Part shown: positions 12,201 through 22,058 of the stretch, one piece after another
How the letters are laid out: the number at the start of each line of letters is the position of its first letter
Numbering within the stretch: the stretch's first letter is position 1
Assembly: GCA_032718475.1 (NCBI GenBank)
Contig: JAUCBJ010005969.1
Span: forward strand, 1-64,000
DNA length: 64,000 nt
Source of the DNA: Nemertoderma westbladi
Lineage: Eukaryota; Xenacoelomorpha; Nemertodermatida; Nemertodermatidae
Direction of reading: 5' to 3'
Position numbers and translations under genes: made by a program
The notes under the pieces: model-generated
Told to the model about the DNA's origin: nothing
Seen by the model: the letters and a program-made list of their open reading frames with translations, nothing else
Databases searched by the model: none

Positions 12201-13077
12201 GAGAAGCCAAAACTTAAATCCAAAGCTCCTGAGAAAGTTGCTGAGGAAACTAAGGTTGAACCAGAAGAGAAACCTAAGCTTAAACGTAAAGACAGTGAAA
12301 AGAAATTAAGAGACGAAACTAAGGTTGAACCAGAAGAGAAGCCAAAACTTAAATCCAAAGCTCCTGAGAAAGTAGCTGAGGAAACTAAAGTTGAACCAGA
12401 AGAGAAACCTAAGCTTAAACGTAAAGACAGTGAAAAGAAATTAAAAGATGAAACTAAGGTTGAACCAGAAGAGAAACCAAAACTTAAATCCAAAGCCCCT
12501 GAGAATGTAGCTGAAGGAATTACAGTTGAACCACCAGCCGAATTGCGCGATAAATCAGAAACTGATGCCTCAGAATCACCCAAGTTTATAAAAACTCTAG
12601 TTTCAATTCTTTATAAAAACACGGCGCGTTTGGAAGGAGTGATTAGCGGTACCCCCTTCCCTGATTGTGAGTGGTACAGGAATGGGATGCACATTACAAT
12701 AGGGGGCGATTTCTCGTTCACTACCAAGGATAATGGCAAGATATCATTGGAAATACGTAAAGTAAATAAATATTTGAATTCAACGTTTATGTGTCAAATA
12801 TCGAATGCTCATGCAACGTCCTCGTCTAGTGTGGACCTTAGTTCTAGTCCTGTGGAATCCGAAGCCCGGCCATTGGAAGAAGACGATGAAATAGAAAACC
12901 TTATTGAAAGACTCAATGAGTCAGATATTAGTAAAATAGATGAACCCCGGCGTGAGATAATCGATGAGATTGATGTAGCCGAAAGCGAAAGCGGTGATAG
13001 TTTGCTACAAGCAGCAGGTGGAACAGCGCCTACGGATAAGCGTAAAGCCAGTTTGTCTGCTAAAGAAGAGATTCAAG
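3300..13077 (+). CDS. Giant exon of a titin-like muscle protein: 11 Ig domains and a PEVK-like spring
   Basis: The exon starts after TTTTTTCACAG and ends in front of GTGGGA with phase 1, which matches the next exon at 14232. It codes for about 3260 residues. The order is: a short basic linker; I-set Ig domains near 3410, 3735, 4045, 4357, 4680, 4984, 5317, 5640 and 5944; a charged linker (6213-6618); an Ig domain near 6620; a long repeat of K, E, P, V and A (about 7020-12530); an Ig domain near 12575; and an acidic tail. The Ig domains carry the family W (for example VEWF) and F-strand FKC/IKC motifs. Nine of 11 have Gly where the B-strand Cys normally lies. Proteins of the titin/twitchin/stretchin group use such Ig arrays and PEVK segments as sarcomere scaffolds and springs. 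The exact family member is not resolved. Reading through the donor would stop at 13125-13127. Confidence 0.9.
4350..6230 (+). repeat. Tandem duplication of a three-Ig block, 960-bp period
   Basis: Ig domains 4-6 (from about 4350) are repeated as Ig 7-9 (from about 5310) with an exact offset of 960 bases, which is 320 codons. Long runs are identical at the DNA level, for example 4441-4560 against 5401-5520. The last Ig of each block diverges more and the joining linkers differ. The in-frame period keeps the reading frame open. Confidence 0.95.
7020..12530 (+). repeat. PEVK-like coding repeat, 66- and 69-base units
   Basis: Two unit types alternate irregularly. One codes for KVEPEEKPKLK plus SKAPEKVAEET (22 residues); the other codes for KVEPEEKPKLK plus RKDSEKKLKDET (23 residues). 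From about 7228 the tract is regular, and length gives roughly 78 units (estimated, not counted singly). Both unit lengths are multiples of three. Most differences between units are single bases, including silent ones, which points to recent spread by unequal exchange or gene conversion. The composition (P, E, V, K) matches the elastic PEVK class of titins. Each longer unit repeats RKDSE, a possible basophilic kinase site, which is inference. Confidence 0.9.
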
Positions 13078-14231
13078 GTGGGAAATGTTATATTATGTTT
13101 TGCAAAGATATTAATGATCTGTACTAATTGTTAAAAGGCATGGAAGACAAAATGGAGAACTTGCACGATATATTAGGTTAATAGTAGTGAGTGAATAGCA
13201 TCCCATAATAACACAACACACATAGTTTTAGTAATAATAAAAACACTAACAGTTACAACAGATCTGCCATTACATATGGTTTGTACCTAATTATATTAAA
13301 ATTATGTACAATAAGAAATTAAATCTGCAAATTAAATAGTTTCTAGAGCATTTCATAACAGAAAGCGAAACATCGCCATTACAGTATAATATATATTATT
13401 CTTGAATATTTGAATAATATTTAGGCTGTGGGTTTTCCCCATCTGTCTACGGAATATTATAAATTTTTGCGAGTGTTTTTTTTTGCTCGGAAATCGATTA
13501 GTATTTTGTCTTGTTTAACTTGGAATTTATTTCAATGCAGTTTATTGTAACAATAATATTCGTATTTTAATTCGTATTTAAATTCGTATCATAATTTAAC
13601 TCACAACAAATTAAATTTCAAAGAGTATAAAAATGGTTAACGTTTTAGAATATTTCCCCTTCAGAATTCCAAGTTGTCAATTCTGTATATTATTTTATGG
13701 GATTAAATTAAATCAATATAGTTTCGACCATTTTTTAATTCAATGCGATTGCATTTATGCATTTCGATTTCAATCAATTGTATATTCGGATGTTCATGCT
13801 AATAAATTATTTACTTGCTTTAAAAAACATGGGCATACTGGGATGCACTTAGTGAATTGTATTATTTTATTAGCACCACTTGTTTATTATAATGCATGTA
13901 TATATATTAGTGTAGCAATGTATACGAATTTATATACAATTCTGTAATTGTGAATTTGCATGAAATATAACATCATTGATTTATATATGAACTATGATGT
14001 ATATTTTATATTACGTCCGACTTATTTTGTCGCCCAAGTCGCACTTTCTTGCCATTTTACTCTGGATTTATATTCTTGTCCGGGATATATATTGCTTTTC
14101 GTGAAAACATTATTTTTAAATACTATATAGTATAACGAAATAATAACAGAAAATACTATGAAACTGGAATGAAAGACTATACAATTTTAACAACACAGAA
14201 AACGACTATATATGTATTTATTTTATTTCAG
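13078..14231 (+). other. Intron between the giant exon and the next Ig exon
   Basis: GTGGGA donor, TTATTTCAG acceptor, AT-rich, no coding signal. If not spliced, the frame stops at 13125 and an AATAAA lies at 13236-13241, which would allow a shorter isoform ending here. Confidence 0.7.
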
Positions 14232-14335
14232 CTCCTGAAATTATAAAACATTTAGAAAATTTCTCAATTGAAGATGGCACCCCAACAGTGAAGATGGAAT
14301 GTAAAGTAAAGGGGGAACCTAAGCCATCGATCCAT
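14232..14335 (+). CDS. Titin-like gene exon: first half of an Ig domain
   Basis: Acceptor TTATTTCAG; two bases complete the codon left by the giant exon, then 34 codons. The product starts APEIIKHLENF and ends in the GEPKPSIH turn before the conserved Trp. Here the B-strand Cys is present (MECKVKG). It ends in phase 0 at CAT|GTAAGT. The Trp is the first codon of the next exon at 17395, so one Ig domain is split by the repeat-filled intron. Confidence 0.9.
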
Positions 14336-17250
14336 GTAAGTAAAGGGGGAACCCAAGCCATCGATCCATGTAAGTAAAGGGGGAACCTAAGCCATCGATC
14401 CATGTAAGTAAAGGGGGAACCCAAGCCATCGATCCATGTAAGTAAAGGGGGAACCCAAGCCATCGATCCATGTAAGTAAAGGGGGAACCCAAGCCATCGA
14501 TCAATGTAAGTAAAGGGGGAACCCAAGCCATCGATCCATGTAAGTAAAGGGGGAACCCAAGCCATCGATCCATGTAAGTAAAGGGGGAACCCAAGCCATC
14601 GATCCATGTAAATAAAGGGGGAACCCAATCCATCGATCCATGTAAGTAAAGGGGGAACCCAAGCCATCGATCCATGTAAGTAAAGGGGGAACCCAAGCCA
14701 TCGATCCATGTAAGTAAAGGGGGAACCCAATCCATCGATCAATGTAAGTAAAGGGGGAAACCAAGCCATCGATCCATGTAAGTAAAGGGGAAACCCAAGC
14801 CATCGATCCATGTAAGTAAAGAGGGAACCCAAGACTTCGATCCATGTAAGTAAAGGGGGAACCCAAGCCATCGATCAATGTAAGTAAAGGGGGAACCCAA
14901 GCCATCGATCCATGTAAGTAAAGGGGGAACCCAAGCCATCGATCCATGTAAGTAAAGGGGGAACCCAAGCCATCGATCCATGTAAATAAAGGGGGAACCC
15001 AATCCATCGATCCATGTAAGTAAAGGGGGAACCCAAGCCATCGATCCATGTAAGTAAAGGGGGAACCCAAGCCATCGATCCATGTAAGTAAAGGGGGAAC
15101 CCAATCCATCGATCAATGTAAGTAAAGGGGGAAACCAAGCCATCGATCCATGTAAGTAAAGGGGAAACCCAAGCCATCGATCCATGTAAGTAAAGAGGGA
15201 ACCCAAGACTTCGATCCATGTAAGTAAAGGGGGGACCCAAGCCATCGATCCATGTAAGTAAAGGGGGAACCCAAGCCATCGATCCATGTAAGTAAAGGGG
15301 GAACCCAAGCCATCGATCAATGTAAGTAAAGAGGGAACCCAAGCCATCGATCCATGTAAGTAAAGGGGGAACCTAAGCCATCGATCCATGTAAGTAAGGG
15401 GGAACCAAAGACATCGATCCATGTAAGTAAAGGGGGAACCCAAGCCATCGATCCATGTAAGTAAAGGGGGAACCCAAGCCATCGATCCATGTAAGTAAAG
15501 GGGGAACCCAAGCCATCGATCCATGTAAGTAAAGGGGGAACCCAAGCCATCGATCAATGTAAGTAAAGGGGGAACCCAAGCCATCAATCCATGTAAGTAA
15601 AGGGGGAACCCAAGCCATCGATCCATGTAAGTAAAGGGGGAACCCAAGCCATCGATCTATGTAAGTAAAGGGGGAACCCAAGCCATCGATCAATGTAAGT
15701 AAAAGGGGAACCCAAGCCATCGATCCATGTAAGTAAAGGGGGAACCCAAGCCATCGATCCATGTAAGTAAAGGGGGAACCCAAGCCATCGATCCATGTAA
15801 GTAAAGGGGGAACCTAAGCCATCGATCCATGTAAGTAAAGAGGGAACCCAAGACTTCGATCCATGTAAGTAAAGGGGGGACCCAAGCCATCGATCCATGT
15901 AAGTAAAGGGGGAACCCAAGCCATCGATCCATGTAAGTAAAGGGGGAACCCAAGCCATCGATCAATGTAAGTAAAGAGGGAACCCAAGCCATCGATCCAT
16001 GTAAGTAAAGGGGGAACCTAAGCCATCGATCCATGTAAGTAAGGGGGAACCAAAGACATCGATCCATGTAAGTAAAGGGGGAACCCAAGCCATCGATCCA
16101 TGTAAGTAAAGGGGGAACCCAAGCCATCGATCCATGTAAGTAAAGGGGGAACCCAAGCCATCGATCCATGTAAGTAAAGGGGGAACCCAAGCCATCGATC
16201 AATGTAAGTAAAGGGGGAACCCAAGCCATCGATCCATGTAAGTAAAGGGGGAACCCAAGCCATCGATCCATGTAAGTAAAGGGGGAACCCAAGCCATCGA
16301 TCTATGTAAGTAAAGGGGGAACCCAAGCCATCGATCAATGTAAGTAAAAGGGGAACCCAAGCCATCGATCCATGTAAGTAAAGGGGGAACCCAAGCCATC
16401 GATCCATGTAAGTAAAGGGGGAACCCAAGCCATCGATCCATGTAAGTAAAGGGGGAACCTAAGCCATCGATCCATGTAAGTAAAGGGGGAACCCAAGCCA
16501 TCGCTCCATGTAAGTAAAGGGGGAACCCAAGCCATCGATCCATGTAAGTAAAGGGGGAACCTAAGCCATCGATCCATGTAAGTAAAGGGGGAACCCAAGC
16601 CATCGATCCATGTAAGTAAAGGGGGAACCTAAGCCATCGCTCCATGTAAGTAAAGGGGGAACCCAAGCCATCAATCCATGTAAGTAAAGGGGGAACCCAA
16701 GCCATCGATCCATGTAAGTAAAGGGGGAACCCAAGCCATCGCTCCATGTAAGTAAAGGGGGAACCCAAGCCAATCCATGTAAGTAAAGGGGGAACCCAAG
16801 CCATCGATCCATGTAAGTAAAGGGGGAACCCAAGCCATCGATCCATGTAAGTAAAGAGGGAACCCAAGCCATCGATCCATGTAAGTAAAGGGGGAACCCA
16901 AGCCATCGATCCATGTAAGTAAAGGGGGAACCCAAGCCATCGATCCATGTAAGTAAAGGGGGAACCCAAGCCATCGATCAATGTAAGTAAAGGGGGAACC
17001 CAAGCCATCGATCCATGTAAGTAAAGAGGGAACCCAAGCCATCGGTCCATGTAAGTAAAGGGGGAACCCAAGCCATCGATCCATGTAAGTAAAGGGGGAA
17101 CCCAAGACATCGATCCATGTAAGTAAAGGGGGAACCCAAGCCATCGATCCATGTAAGTAAAGGGGGAACCCAAGCCATCGATCCATGTAAGTAAAGGGGG
17201 AACCCAAGCCATCGACCCATGTAAGTAAAGGGGTAACCCAAGCCATCGAT
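14302..17250 (+). repeat. 34-bp tandem array of a duplicated exon end plus 5' splice site
   Basis: About 86 head-to-tail copies (from length). Each unit is the last 25 exon bases (GGGGGAACC...GATCCAT) followed by the intron start GTAAGTAAA. Copy 1 is the real exon-intron junction at 14335/14336; the rest fill the intron. Nearly all copies keep GTAAGT; exceptions such as GTAAATAAA occur at 14608 and 14982. Higher-order repeats are visible: the 14608 and 14982 variants are 374 bases apart (11 units), and 15373-15783 recurs at 16018-16428 with a 645-base offset (18 full units plus one 33-base unit). The minus strand is open in all frames, a by-product of the unit. Confidence 0.95.
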
Positions 17251-17394
17251 CGATTTCTGATTAGGTATCTACTATCTGAACTACAATATAATAATACAAT
17301 TTGGCTAATTAAATTATAATCATTTATACTTGTTTCGTTGGCTATACGTAATATAAGTCATCATAATATCCTGTTTTATTTTTTAATTACGCAG

Positions 17395-17575
17395 TGGTTC
17401 AAAAATGATGTCGAAATCAAGCCTACTAAACGATTGAAGATCACCAAAGGTTCGAAGGGAACGCATTCATTGACTATCTCCGGGGTTACCACGGGGGACA
17501 GCGCGACCTATCGTATGAAAGCGTCTAATGATCTCGGCATTGTAGAGTCAACAGCGAGATTAACGGTTACAACAC
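17395..17575 (+). CDS. Titin-like gene exon: second half of an Ig domain
   Basis: Acceptor AATTACGCAG, starts in phase 0 with Trp (WFKNDVEIKP) and ends in phase 1 at CAC|GTAAGT. It completes the Ig domain begun at 14232. The F-strand reads ATYRMKASN, with Met in the usual Cys position, so no disulphide is possible here. The next exon is 26 kb away at 43882 and fits in phase. Confidence 0.88.
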
Positions 17576-17658
17576 GTAAGTTTACTATAACTACAATTAA
17601 TTGTCTGCCATCTTAATATTTCAGTTGTGTTCCTATTGTGGTGGCTACTTCCTGGCAG

Positions 17659-18075
17659 CAGAGGCGTAGCGAGGGCGGGGAGGGGGCGGGAGCGTTCCCC
17701 CGGCCGCACTCACCCAGAGGCGTAGCGAGGGCGGGGAGGGGGCGGGAGCGTTCCCCCGGCCGCACTCACCCAGAGGCGTAGCGAGGGCGGGGAGGGGGCG
17801 GGAGCGTTCCCCCGGCCGCACTCACCCAGAGGCGCCTGCCAGGGTTGCCATTTACCTGGAATAGTCAGGGAATTTCATTTTTTTCTTGAATTGCCAAGGA
17901 AATGTCAGGCAATTATTGTAAAAATAGAACATATCAGTTAAAAGTCGGGGATCTTGATATATACAGGAGGTGTATCATTTATCACATGTGTCATAAAAGC
18001 GAAAATTCGGGGGGGTGTAGCGCTATCTATCTCATCTTCATTCCCCGGGCGCCAGAAGGGCTCGCTACACCTCTG
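17659..18075. mobile_element. Candidate TIR element with tandemly repeated left end
   Basis: CAGAGGCGTAGCGAG at 17659 is matched, inverted, by CTCGCTACACCTCTG at 18061-18075 with one mismatch. Such GCGTAGC termini are common on invertebrate DNA transposons and MITEs. No clean target duplication is visible and no transposase is present, so this is tentative. Confidence 0.4.
17660..17834. repeat. 56-bp GC-rich tandem repeat, 3.1 copies
   Basis: Units start at 17660, 17716 and 17772 with AGAGGCGTAGCGAGGG and end in CGCACTCACCC; a fourth is cut after seven bases. The copies are identical, in strong contrast to the AT-rich surroundings. Confidence 0.95.
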
Positions 18076-18549
18076 CTTCAGGGATTTGCATCAGGAAGCC
18101 CAGGTTCGATCTCTAGATGGTGCCCATGGCGTGCTGCACAGCACTTTAAATGCTGCAGCCTAGCCCAACGGGGGTTTCACCCTTGAGTGGTTGATAAATG
18201 GGAACCATGGTAATTCGGAAAACATTGATCACTCTCCATTCCCGCTAGATCACCCCAAATAGGTTAAGGTCATTCCCCCTCGCATTTCCCCGACGAATGT
18301 TGATACAATCATGGTGATACAATCCCACCCCCCCCCCCCCCCCCCACACCCAGTCCGAATTTGAAAAAGGTCCGCTAAATCAAGACCAAGGTCCGAACAA
18401 CGGGACGAAGGACCGTCACAATATAATGGCTTTGATAAGTTTTACTAATTCTCTAAGTAAATTGATTTTAAATAGTTTTGTTCAGCTCCGCATCAATATT
18501 ATTAGTTATTATTTAATTATCCGAACAAGAAGACACATGCTGTACATAC
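18076..18549. other. Intronic sequence with a weak B-box and a poly-C run
   Basis: GGTTCGATCTC near 18104 resembles a Pol III B-box but I find no matching A-box. A long C homopolymer lies near 18327-18345. Nothing else is recognisable. Confidence 0.3.
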
Positions 18550-18900
18550 ATTGGCCAATCCACTTGGGTTGGTGTCTTTTAGGAGACGATTTAGGAAAGT
18601 CAATGGCCGACCACCACGTTTCCTCTGTCTAACCGGTTGCCTCATGGCATTGGCCGACTAATCTCAACCGCAATGCCTGCAGTGTGTTACTGGGTTTTGA
18701 CAATAATTATCTGTCACTACCGAATTTTTACAATGACTCTTTGTTAAATAAATGGGCATTCTATTTTATGCCATGATCCCTGCGCAGCATCCTGGAATAT
18801 GGACTATCAATAGTGTCTTCTACAGTAAGAGACCAACATGGACTACAATATGACAGTACATGCTATACTGCAGCCAGGGATATATTTACGTTCAGAAAAT
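18550..18900 (-). mobile_element. Degraded RTE-like LINE 3' fragment
   Basis: Two stretches align by eye with the LINE at 60244-62200. The bases around 18568-18620 resemble 60415-60470, and 18785-18880 resembles the stretch 60660-60760 coding for the post-RT region. Both run in the same order and strand. No open frame remains. Confidence 0.4.
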
Positions 18901-19024
18901 GTATGATTCCAGAAATCTTAATAGCTTCATTAATGTAAAGTTTATTCATGGATATTTTAAAGGTATTCAACTGATCTCAGAATCCAAGATCCTATAGGTA
19001 GCCTACGTGACCAACTCTGTAAGG

Positions 19025-19029
19025 ATTAT
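19025..19029. repeat. Target site duplication ATTAT, left copy
   Basis: The five bases before the left LTR equal 30753-30757 after the right LTR. Five-base duplications are typical of LTR-element integration. Confidence 0.85.
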
Positions 19030-20286
19030 TGTACGCGCTTTTGAAGACCTTTAGCAGTTTAACCTGCCAAAATTTATATGTCTTTTGGTTTATAAATATA
19101 CTTTAGAAGTTGACAAATATTTAATACCAATAAACACAACATTAGCAGAAGCCAGCCTAGTGCGCGTCCATTCACCCGCTGGATATACCCGGGGGGCTGG
19201 ATTCTGAGGGCTTAGATTATTATTGCAGTGTAAGCTTACTGTATTATTCGATTGATCGTTAATAAATAATTTCTGACTAATATTATTCACTTTCTGGAAA
19301 TATTAACAGTTCCTTTAGGACGTGGCGCTCTATCTAAGTAAACAGAGATATGACTTATACTAATCACAACGGTAAGTCGGTAAGGCTTATGATTCACGTA
19401 TGAGGCGCATTCTTTAGGAAATGCTTAGTTATCAGCCACAATCATGCACACTACCGGTAACACACAATACTGACCACTAATTTGCCGACCGTCAATGATT
19501 TTTATCATATATAAAGAGAACAGCAACGGACCAATGTAGTGCTTATCAAATAGCATTAAATTCACTACATACACAATAATATAAGTCGCAATCGCTATAT
19601 ATAACCCGTCTCTCTAACCTGTAGTGTATCAAGAAAATTGGGAAATTTGGGTTCTTTATAAATGTTCTCCAAATAATATTCAACCAACTAATACAAAATA
19701 TGACAACAGTAAAACATTAAGACGGTAGGTCAAGATATGATATGACATGTTATGATATGTGATATATGATATGGACTGATAACAGTTATACGCTCTATAA
19801 TTTAAGCCTACTAATGTTTCTTCTAAAGTATGAAAACGAGTTGACTCTAGAGCCGGTGTTCCTGGCCTAGATAGCAACAACACAACAGTATGACAAAAAC
19901 AGTAAGACTGAACACTCCTAGTATGATCGGCCGAAAAGCTCCACATCGACAGAAAAAATCGCTCTGATTGGCTTAAGCTAAACAAAGAACCATGTGTCCA
20001 ATGGCTGTTTCCATGTCAGCAACCAGCTGTTAGATGTCGTAATATGAATCATCACGGCTAAGCTGTGTAAGGTATTTGGTACATTGCGGGTTTTTTGCCT
20101 TACCATGTCCGCCAAAACACGTATATAGAGGAATGACTTTTATGTCCGTTAAAACACCTATAACGGTACCTTGCGGGCGAGGGGAATATATATATAGTTA
20201 GAGAGCCTTTTAGAGTATTCCAGCGCCTGGGGGGAAACTGGATTGCGAAGCAAAAGGGCCAGTTATATCCCACAGAAGCTTTTACA
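19030..20286 (-). repeat. 3' LTR of the first BEL-type element (1257 bp)
   Basis: Matches 29491-30752 except for about five small differences, including a five-base indel near 19918 and a G/A change near 20235. In element orientation it begins TGTAAAAGC and ends GCGTACA. The adjacent internal bases read CTGGGAGCGG on the minus strand, a weak polypurine tract. Confidence 0.93.
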
Positions 20287-20312
20287 CCGCTCCCAGAAAA
20301 TGGGATTTGAGT

Positions 20313-21476
20313 CTATAAAATATACAAAATCACAGTTTCTAATATACGTAAATACTCTAAACAGTTAGTCTTTCTTGCGCGGACGGCGTTTACGCAGTTT
20401 TTTAAAGCTAGCCCCAGAGTCCTTTTCTCTTTGGGGCGAGCCACTTTACAAGGAGGGCTATAACTCCTGGGTGAAGGGTGCAATATGATTGCATCAGAGG
20501 GTGTAGGATTATGGTCGGTGTATCCGCCAGTCGAAGTACCAGGTTGATTGACATCAACGTCAGGTGAGAGGGGTCTAACGGCTTTGAGAGCTCGTTTCAA
20601 GACAGCCGCTCTTACGGGTCCCCTACGAGTGGTCTGAACGAGGGCTGTGGGTAGACCATAGGCAGTTAGAAACCTTCGGGGTTTAATGGTTCTTTCCAAC
20701 TCGCGTTCGCGGGCTCGGTATTCGTAAGGCCGTCGATATACTTCCTGTAACTCGGGGTGTGAGTTAACAAACAAGTCTCCATAGTCCGGATCCTGACGGA
20801 TATAATTGATTAAGTTATAGGAATGAAGGTCGCTAGGATTAACACTCCTGAGAAATTTACGCACGAATTTGGTGGAAATACATTCTCCGACGCGCTTCAG
20901 TAGCTCGTAACTTGATATGCGTGATTTCTGTTCAACCGAAGCGAATAGATAAGGATGGAACGCATAAACTCCTTCGTAAGCGCGTCCGGGATAATAGCGA
21001 TGGCGCGAATCACAGTGTAAATCAGCGTTCGCTTCCCAAGCTCGGATGTAACGTAGTGTGATCATTTCATCTACGCTTTCCAAATCGTGATTAAAAGGGC
21101 AATCGAAACTGGCATGTCCCTTTAGTTGACAATGGTGACATTGAGTCATAAATTGAGGGCAAACCGCAAAGATATGCAAGTTATTGAGTCTGCAATATGC
21201 GCAATAAATTTCCATAGTCGGTTGTTCTTGGAAATAGGAACAGCGGACGTTGGTGTCCATGGGCGTATCGTGGTCTCTCGATGCGCATAACTGACAACGT
21301 TGCCTAGAAACATAGTTGGCGTGTCGATAATCGTACGCAGTGAGACACTGTGGACCTTGATACCATTCTATGATGTAATCGTTGTCGCTGTTCCGGGGCG
21401 CGATAGGCTGAATCTCCTCAGATTCTAGGCATATTGGTTCGTCTTCCCAGTCTGTTACGAATATAATTTTCGTGAT
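20313..21476 (-). CDS. Unrecognised Cys-rich protein of the first LTR element
   Basis: The first ATG in the frame is at 21260, giving 315 residues, but the frame is open up to a stop at 21477-21479 and the upstream part looks coding. It contains several Cys pairs typical of zinc-binding folds: CQLC upstream of the ATG, CAYC, CHHC and a GHASFDC knuckle-like end. A basic Arg-rich middle and a Pro/Ser-rich tail follow. It overlaps the end of the frame at 21418-21816, and a single frameshift around 21440-21480 may have split one longer protein. It occupies the place where pol and integrase would be expected. I do not recognise it as integrase, protease or envelope. Confidence 0.55.
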   Translation of the reverse strand: MTKIIFVTDWEDEPICLESEEIQPIAPRNSDNDYIIEWYQGPQCLTAYDYRHANYVSRQRCQLCASRDHDTPMDTNVRCSYFQEQPTMEIYCAYCRLNNLHIFAVCPQFMTQCHHCQLKGHASFDCPFNHDLESVDEMITLRYIRAWEANADLHCDSRHRYYPGRAYEGVYAFHPYLFASVEQKSRISSYELLKRVGECISTKFVRKFLRSVNPSDLHSYNLINYIRQDPDYGDLFVNSHPELQEVYRRPYEYRARERELERTIKPRRFLTAYGLPTALVQTTRRGPVRAAVLKRALKAVRPLSPDVDVNQPGTSTGGYTDHNPTPSDAIILHPSPRSYSPPCKVARPKEKRTLGLALKNCVNAVRARKTNCLEYLRILETVILYIL

Positions 21477-21816
21477 CTATTTTCGGTTTATCGTTACGAC
21501 TCCGCTGGGTATGATATTTAAGTAGAACCATTTCCCTTTCGGTGTCTACATCGTCCGTATCATGTAAATCGATAGGATGGCCGGTAGTTAGGAAGTCCAT
21601 ATACGTACCATTACGATGCGTATAGCGAGCGGTGAATTTTCGATAGTCCAATTCACGCGTAAGTTGCTCTTGGGACATCGGCGGTTCGATATAACGACCA
21701 TTGTCCTCCGTAATGGTTGGATCGGCTTCACCGCGTATCAAGCTATCCACAAATGCTTGTAAAGGTAGAGTATATCGCTCCCTGACACCAAGATCATCTT
21801 CTATCAACTCCGTCAT
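21418..21816 (-). CDS. Unrecognised 132-residue frame of the first LTR element
   Basis: Starts MTELIEDDLGVRERY, acidic and charged with no membrane segment. The sequence just upstream (AACAG before ATATG) could be a splice acceptor on the minus strand. Its last 15-20 residues overlap the open region of the next frame, which fits a frameshifted single gene. Function unknown. Confidence 0.5.
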   Translation of the reverse strand: MTELIEDDLGVRERYTLPLQAFVDSLIRGEADPTITEDNGRYIEPPMSQEQLTRELDYRKFTARYTHRNGTYMDFLTTGHPIDLHDTDDVDTEREMVLLKYHTQRSRNDKPKIDHENYIRNRLGRRTNMPRI

Positions 21817-21857
21817 ATCTGTTATCTGAGTTTATTAATATTGTAATGAGTTTATGT

Positions 21858-22058
21858 TTAGGCGAGCGGGCGTCGCTGCCTACCTCTCTTCGCCCCGGAC
21901 AGTGGGATTCTCAGCGCCGATGTATCGTCGTCGCGGTGTTTACGCCAACATGTAGCAACAGCACGACAACGACAACCGGCACAAGTCACTCCACTGTCCG
22001 TCCCAAAGGCTTGAATCCACTTTAGGTTCTTTCTATAGGAGAGTTGGGCTACTTTCAC
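21858..22058 (-). CDS. Short Cys-containing frame, doubtful
   Basis: Sixty-six residues with CAGCRCRAVATC and an Arg-rich end, upstream of the 132-residue frame in the same element. It may be a small exon or chance. Nothing supports a function. Confidence 0.2.
   Translation of the reverse strand: MKVAQLSYRKNLKWIQAFGTDSGVTCAGCRCRAVATCWRKHRDDDTSALRIPLSGAKRGRQRRPLA

Noticed and set aside
6773-12583. Long minus-strand open frames over the PEVK repeat
   Set aside because: They mirror repeat units whose lengths are multiples of three and lack antisense stops; no independent coding content, and the plus strand is clearly coding.
13633-13947. Plus-strand 104-residue frame in the intron
   Set aside because: AT-rich, hydrophobic low-information translation, no splice sites or domain.
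14218-17246. Minus-strand frames of WIDGLGSPFTYMDRW-type repeats
   Set aside because: Product of the 34-bp array, open in all minus frames. The plus strand shows it to be exon end plus donor sequence.
14302-17250. CRISPR-like array
   Set aside because: Repeats are directly adjacent with no spacers, in a eukaryotic intron.
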